From contig NC_091002.1 in assembly GCF_041146395.1 (NCBI RefSeq), positions 8,612,501 to 8,676,500 of the forward strand: DNA of 64,000 bases, written 5' to 3'. Positions 59,691 to 64,000 of this stretch are shown here, piece by piece. The stretch is from Eulemur rufifrons. Lineage: Eukaryota; Chordata; Mammalia; Primates; Lemuridae. The position numbers and the translations under genes are program-made. The notes under the pieces are model-generated. The model made no database searches. It worked only from the letters and a program-made list of their open reading frames with translations, and was not told the origin of the DNA. Numbering within the stretch: position 1 is the stretch's first letter; every line of letters starts with the position of its first letter.

Positions 59691-60974
59691 ATTTTTATTG
59701 TCAGTTTATAATGAATATACTACTCTTTTTGAAAGTGTTTCAAAAATATTCTAAAAATATAATTTTTTACTTAATCCAGTAAGATTTTCTTCCTTTTTCA
59801 TTTGAAGTGCATGTAATTTTATTTTTCAAATTGAATTCTTAATAGTATACTTCTTCATTTGAAGATATAAAATTTGTTTTTAAAGGAGTTATAACTCAAA
59901 GGATTCTTTCTTTCTGCCATTTACACACCTTGGTTACTTTTGTTAATATCAACTGTCGAGTGTCTCAGTTCTTCATGTGCATTGAATTTGAAACCACTGA
60001 CACAAATCTGTTATTGGACTATGGCTTTCAGAATGGCCGGGGTATAAATTCTTTCAAGAGTCTCCGAGATTACTTAGAGCCATACATTTTATTGACTTTT
60101 GAGCACTTCATAAAATTTAAAGCTGCTGAGAGAATGATTTTTTATTTAGCTTTAGAAAACGTTCTGGGTTTCCCTACAGAATAGAGGTAGAGCTCATATT
60201 TCTCTACCAACCTGCAAAGCCTCCAAATGAGAAATGAGAATTGAGAATGAGAGCTTTTGGGGAACCAGCAAAATTTACTTTATGTAAAAAAAATCTTCCA
60301 TTTGAAGGATAGTACATGTAAATTAATCCTAAATTTATAAACTCTTTTCCATAAAATTCACATAACTTTAAAAAGAAAAAAAACCTCATAGACTGAAAAT
60401 ATAATTTCTGAAGATATTGTAAAACAGTCTGAAACATGACTGAACCACAGAGATTTGCTCTTCTTGGGTAGAACGTTATGATAAAACTGCAAGGCAACAG
60501 ACATTGCAACAGCTCAAATGAAGAAGAGCTTGGCTCTAAGGGAAAGATAAAAATAAAACTAAATCATTAAAGTTTTTCTTGCTTTATTTCTTCTTCAAAG
60601 ATTAAAAAATTCAAAAACAAAAAATTCAGAGTGGCTTAACTTTTATTCCTGCAGCGCTATTGTGAAATGTCCTCATGTTCGCCCTGATATAAAGCAAAAG
60701 CCACCAGGAGTCCAAGAACCTGATTTTGAATGGAGGGTCACTTCAAGGCACAGAATTTAGTAAACTTCCCATTCACATTACTTCTCTTAAAACAAGGCAT
60801 GGTGACATAGAATAATGAATGGGTTTAAATCCCAATGCTTTGGTGTATGGAGTTAACAACCAAACCTTTCCTGAATCATCTCTAAGTGCCCTTTATAAAT
60901 CCCAGCCAAACGACTGAGAGTCTGAGCTAAGACTTCAACAGCTTAAATGAATCAGTTCAAAGCACTGGTTATTT
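59691..60974. other. AT-rich unique sequence
   Basis: I recognise no repeat. An 84-codon open frame (59930-60184) lies in balanced sequence but has no domain I know. The block 60640-60760 also looks unmasked and not repetitive. Confidence 0.45.
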
Positions 60975-61530
60975 ATCTCTTACTGTACAACAAACTACAC
61001 CCAAACTTACAGTGTATAACAACCACTTTATTATATCTCACAACTTTGTGGTTCAGGAATTAGGGTGAAGCTCAACTGAGAGATTCTTTTACTCCATATG
61101 AAGTGACTGGGACACTTGGTGGTCCTCAGTTGATCCGTTGGCTGGTCTGAAGGGTACAAGACAGGTTTATTTACATGTCTGCCCCCTTGGTGCACGTGTC
61201 TGGGAGGCCAAGCCCAGCTGAGCCCTGCTCTTCCTCCAAGTAATCCCAGGGCCCCTTCTCCCAATCTCTTCAGTAGAGGGGTTGGACTTCACACCTGGAA
61301 ACTCAAGCATCCAAGAACAAACATCCTGGAGACTCAAGCGGAAGCTGCAAGGCTTCTCATGACCAAGCCGCAGAGCTCTAGAACACCTCTCTGGCTGTGC
61401 ACAACCATTGAAGTGATCGACAAGTCACCAAAGCCAGGCCCTATGTAAGCATACAGGAATTGGACTCCACTTCTCAATTAGAAGTGGTAGAGAATTCACG
61501 GCCATCTTTAATGTCATAGTCTCATTTTTA
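60975..61530 (+). repeat. Ancient LTR-like repeat, family name uncertain (copy 2)
   Basis: 'actgtacaacaaactacacc', 'atatctcacaactttgtggt', 'ggagactcaagcggaagctg' and 'gaattcacggccatctttaa' follow the same repeat as 19481-19935. This copy retains the beginning and the end ('aatt.gcggccatgtttta' in the ancestral pattern) that copy 1 lacks. Confidence 0.65.
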
Positions 61531-61912
61531 CCATCAGGAGTAGCAGAGTAGTCCCAATTTTTTTTAAATCATCATTAGTAAAGATTCCAACGTGACATAA
61601 CAAATAAACATATTCTGTATTCTTGGTGAAATACAGAAACGCTCAAATATTTGAGTAGGCCTGACAAAGGCATTCACTGGAGGTGACACTGTGAGGCAGA
61701 CTGGTGAGGCTTCCTTCCTCAAAGGTCACACATGCAAAACATCTAAGGATGCTGTTGAGAATGTTCCCACTGCTGGGGAGGAGGGTGGGCTTCTGGAGAT
61801 ACTGCTACACCTGAACCAGCCACAGCTACTGCTGCTAGCTAATGTTGATTGAATATTTACTGCGAAAATGGCCTGAAATGAGAACAGAAACCAAAAAGAC
61901 CTGATTCAGTGC
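61531..61912. other. Unique non-coding sequence
   Basis: Nothing is recognised. Confidence 0.45.
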
Positions 61913-61914
61913 TA

Positions 61915-62040
61915 AATGCTTTTTTTCATCATTTGTCTCTTAAAGTCTTCGCAGCAGCCCTACTGGGTGTGAATGCTACATAAATCATTTGCTCACTTAA
62001 GGACTGTGCTTTTCACTGCACCAAGAGGTGCTTCAGGAAA
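61915..62040 (-). repeat. MIR fragment (antisense)
   Basis: 'cagtgctaaatgcttttttt', 'cttaaagtcttcgcagcagc' and 'ctgtgcttttcactgcacca' are the complement of MIR parts in order. Confidence 0.6.
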
Positions 62041-62044
62041 TGCA

Positions 62045-62440
62045 CCGTCTTAGATTGAGCTGCTGTAACAAAATACCATAGACTGGGAGCCTTAAACAAC
62101 AGACATTTATTTCTCACAGTTCTGGAGGCTTGGAGGTCTGAAAACAGGGTGCCAGTAGGCTGGGGTTCTGGGGAGGCCTGTCTTCCTAGCTTGCACACAG
62201 CTGCCTTCTCACTGTGTCCTCACATGGTGGATGCAGAGGGAGCTCTGGTGTCTCTTTCTGTTCCCGTAAGAAAACTAATCCCGTCATGGGACTCTGCCCC
62301 CTGGTGACTTCGCCTGAAAGTAATTACTTCCCAAAGGCCCCAACTCCTAATACTATTACATTGGGGGTTAGTCAACATATAGATTTTGGGGAGACACAAG
62401 CATGCAGTCCATCAGATAAGTCTTGTTATGTGTCTTATCA
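62045..62440 (-). repeat. MLT1 LTR (ERVL-MaLR), antisense, solo
   Basis: 'taacaaaataccatagactg', 'acagttctggaggcttggag', 'cactgtgtcctcacatggtg', 'ctctggtgtctctttctgtt' and 'attttggggagacacaagca' are the complement of the MLT1 LTR from its 3' to its 5' side, nearly full length. No internal MaLR sequence is attached, so it is a solo LTR left by recombination. Confidence 0.9.
62294..62306 (-). promoter_or_regulatory. CTCF-like motif within the MLT1 LTR (predicted)
   Basis: The minus strand reads CACCAGGGGGCAG, an exact fit to the CTCF core pattern. The corresponding MLT1 position usually reads 'ccccaccctcatgac', so the motif seems to have arisen by mutation in this copy. Binding is not shown. 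Confidence 0.4.
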
Positions 62441-62569
62441 CTAGAGGCGGCCATCAATGAATGTTGGTTGAATTAATGAATGAATGAAACTCACAGGACT
62501 TGATGTCACAGGTACTAAAAGTAACTGATCATTTCCAAATTGCAGCAACTGATGGCTGGTTGAGATGGG

Positions 62570-62720
62570 TGATGTGGAAGCTGAACCCCTAACTCTGCCT
62601 CAAGCTTAGATGTGACCCTGGGCAAGCCATGTGTGTGGTCTAGAGTGCGGTTCTTCCGCCTCAGAAGGGAGGACGTCAAGGAGACCTGTTTGTTAGATGC
62701 ATTTTAGTGCCCATGCAGTG
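62570..62720 (+). repeat. MIR SINE (sense)
   Basis: 'cccctaactctgcctcaagc', 'gatgtgaccctgggcaagcc' and 'tcttccgcctcagaagggag' correspond to the MIR core and downstream part. Confidence 0.7.
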
Positions 62721-63694
62721 AGGGCTAAGGAAACACAAAGAACTTGAGGAAGTACTCATTTTAAGGATCATTTCTTGGCCTTTGTTATTTCAAGGAGAGA
62801 CCCCAAACCTGTCTTCAGATCACCTAAATGACCTGGGTAGGGCAGAAGTTCTGCCAGGCAGCAGCCACAATGGTTCACTTCCCTGGAGGCCCTGACACCA
62901 GAGAGCCCAGGACGGAGCTTCAGCAACCACACAGCTGTACCATTTGAGCATTTTTTATGGAGCCTTACAAAATTCAATTTCATTATTAGCAAAAAGTTTG
63001 ATTTTAGTAGCTATCTATCTATTTTGAAACCTCAATGGTATTCTAAAGTAAACAGGAGCAGAATTTGTCTTCCCCAAATTTGAATTCTTGTTTAACAGAT
63101 AAACATTTATTGATGCTGCAGCCTCCAAGGAAGCGCAGCACGTGTGAGGCCTGTACGATGATGAGCTCAATGACAGAAGTGACAAACCAGGACAAGGACA
63201 GACTTTCTCTTTGGCAATGCTTAGACTAAGTAAGACAAAGGATGAAGTCTAAGTTTCTGCTGAGGCCTTCCTGTAAGGAATTGCAGCTATGGTTTGGACC
63301 TGGGAAAATGGGCCATGGAATCTGCTGCCCGAGCTCATGAGCCTTCTGCATCTGACAAACACAGGTCCTCTAAGGTTTCAGGAGAGAGTCGGGACCATGC
63401 GAGGAATTTCCAGTCTGAAGGAGTCTGGCCTGCCGAGAGGTGACAGTGTTGAGGTGGGTTGGTGGTACTTGCACATCTGCCTGACACTCAACCTCAACTC
63501 GCAGTTGGTGTGCAGGGGCAGCTTCCGGGACATTCAGGCCCCTCTGGGCCAGTCAGAAGAGCAGCTTTGCCACACCTCCCATTCACTCACTCTGCTCACG
63601 TCCAGCCTGTCCACAACAGATTGGGAGGATATAAACATATGTACATTGAAGATGAGACCCGCCTTTATATCTAGAAATTAATCCTGGGCTACAC
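62721..63694. other. Unique non-coding sequence
   Basis: No repeat or exon is recognised. A 130-codon open frame (63289-63681) has no domain. Confidence 0.45.
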
Positions 63695-63830
63695 CCACTC
63701 CAATCCAGAGGCCTTTGTGCATCCTCCTCCCTATGCTGGACACAGGCTGTGACTGCAACATCAGAATTGACCGCCAACATTTAATAATAGTGCCTGGCAC
63801 GGAGTAAGTGCTCAATAAATTTAACTGGGA
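63695..63830 (+). repeat. L2/MIR-type 3' tail
   Basis: 'aatagtgcctggcacggagt', then 'aagtgctcaataaattta' is the common terminal sequence of L2 and MIR elements. Which of the two it belongs to is unclear. Confidence 0.65.
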
Positions 63831-64000
63831 TATGCCAAGAAATGGGGAGGGAAGTGTTTGTTCACTATAAACTTAGTCAAGAATGACAACAATAAGTTAA
63901 ATGATAAGCATAACTTATATACAACTCAGAAGCAGAGCACACTGCGCTGGGGCCCCAGAGCTTCATCAACAAAGCTGAGAGATGGATGAATATGCTGCCC
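63831..64000. other. Unique sequence to the window end
   Basis: Nothing is recognised. Confidence 0.45.

Noticed and set aside
59930..60184. 84-codon frame as a conserved exon
   Set aside because: It starts and ends without convincing splice signals, and no protein family is recognised.

Overview
The window looks like a primate nuclear non-coding region, most likely from a strepsirrhine (a lemur, loris or galago relative). Three kinds of evidence support this. First, there are two dimeric Alu elements and one free left-arm monomer, and Alu is primate-specific. Second, both dimers carry a T/A-rich insertion ahead of the 'tagtagagatggggtctcgc' block and then read 'ctcttgctcaggctggtctc', which I recognise as the lemur/galago Alu type rather than AluJ/S/Y. 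Third, the youngest-looking L1 ends in a 3' UTR of the strepsirrhine type ('acctaatgggta ... gatgggcacac'). The species assignment is inference; no database was searched.

I find no convincing host protein-coding exon, rRNA, tRNA, CRISPR array or bacterial feature. Open reading frames are short, mostly 60-190 codons and at most 266. They fall in repeats or in GC-rich chance-open sequence. The window therefore reads as intergenic or deep intronic DNA built from transposon fossils, with islands of unique sequence. Some islands look like candidate regulatory DNA.

Layout: 0-3 kb unique, with a SOX-motif island and a MIR. 3.2-8.7 kb is ancient antisense L1 material, split by a younger sense L1 with target-site duplications. 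9-13 kb is unique or GC-rich, with an E-box cluster. 13-19 kb has L2, MIR, a (GATA)n array and a Tigger3-like MITE. 19.5-22.8 kb has an ancient LTR-like repeat, a block of chance ORFs and a sense L1 3' end. 22.8-23.7 kb is an unmasked homeodomain-rich island. 25-26 kb is L1 ORF2 debris split by a free Alu monomer. 26-37 kb has scattered MIRs, one Alu and a MER20-like MITE in mostly GC-rich unique sequence. 38-41.6 kb is a cluster of LTR fragments, then HAL1 and a hAT MITE. 42-47 kb is unique. 47.2-49.5 kb is a nearly complete but dead Tigger1 DNA transposon, followed at once by a strong CTCF-like motif. 51 kb has a possible LTR. 53-59.7 kb is a long antisense ancient L1 with an internal deletion and three later insertions. 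60-64 kb has an LTR-like repeat, an MLT1 LTR, MIRs and an L2 tail.

No genes cooperate here. The main content is the layered history of retrotransposon and DNA-transposon insertions, plus a few candidate cis-regulatory islands. I found no previously undescribed biological system.
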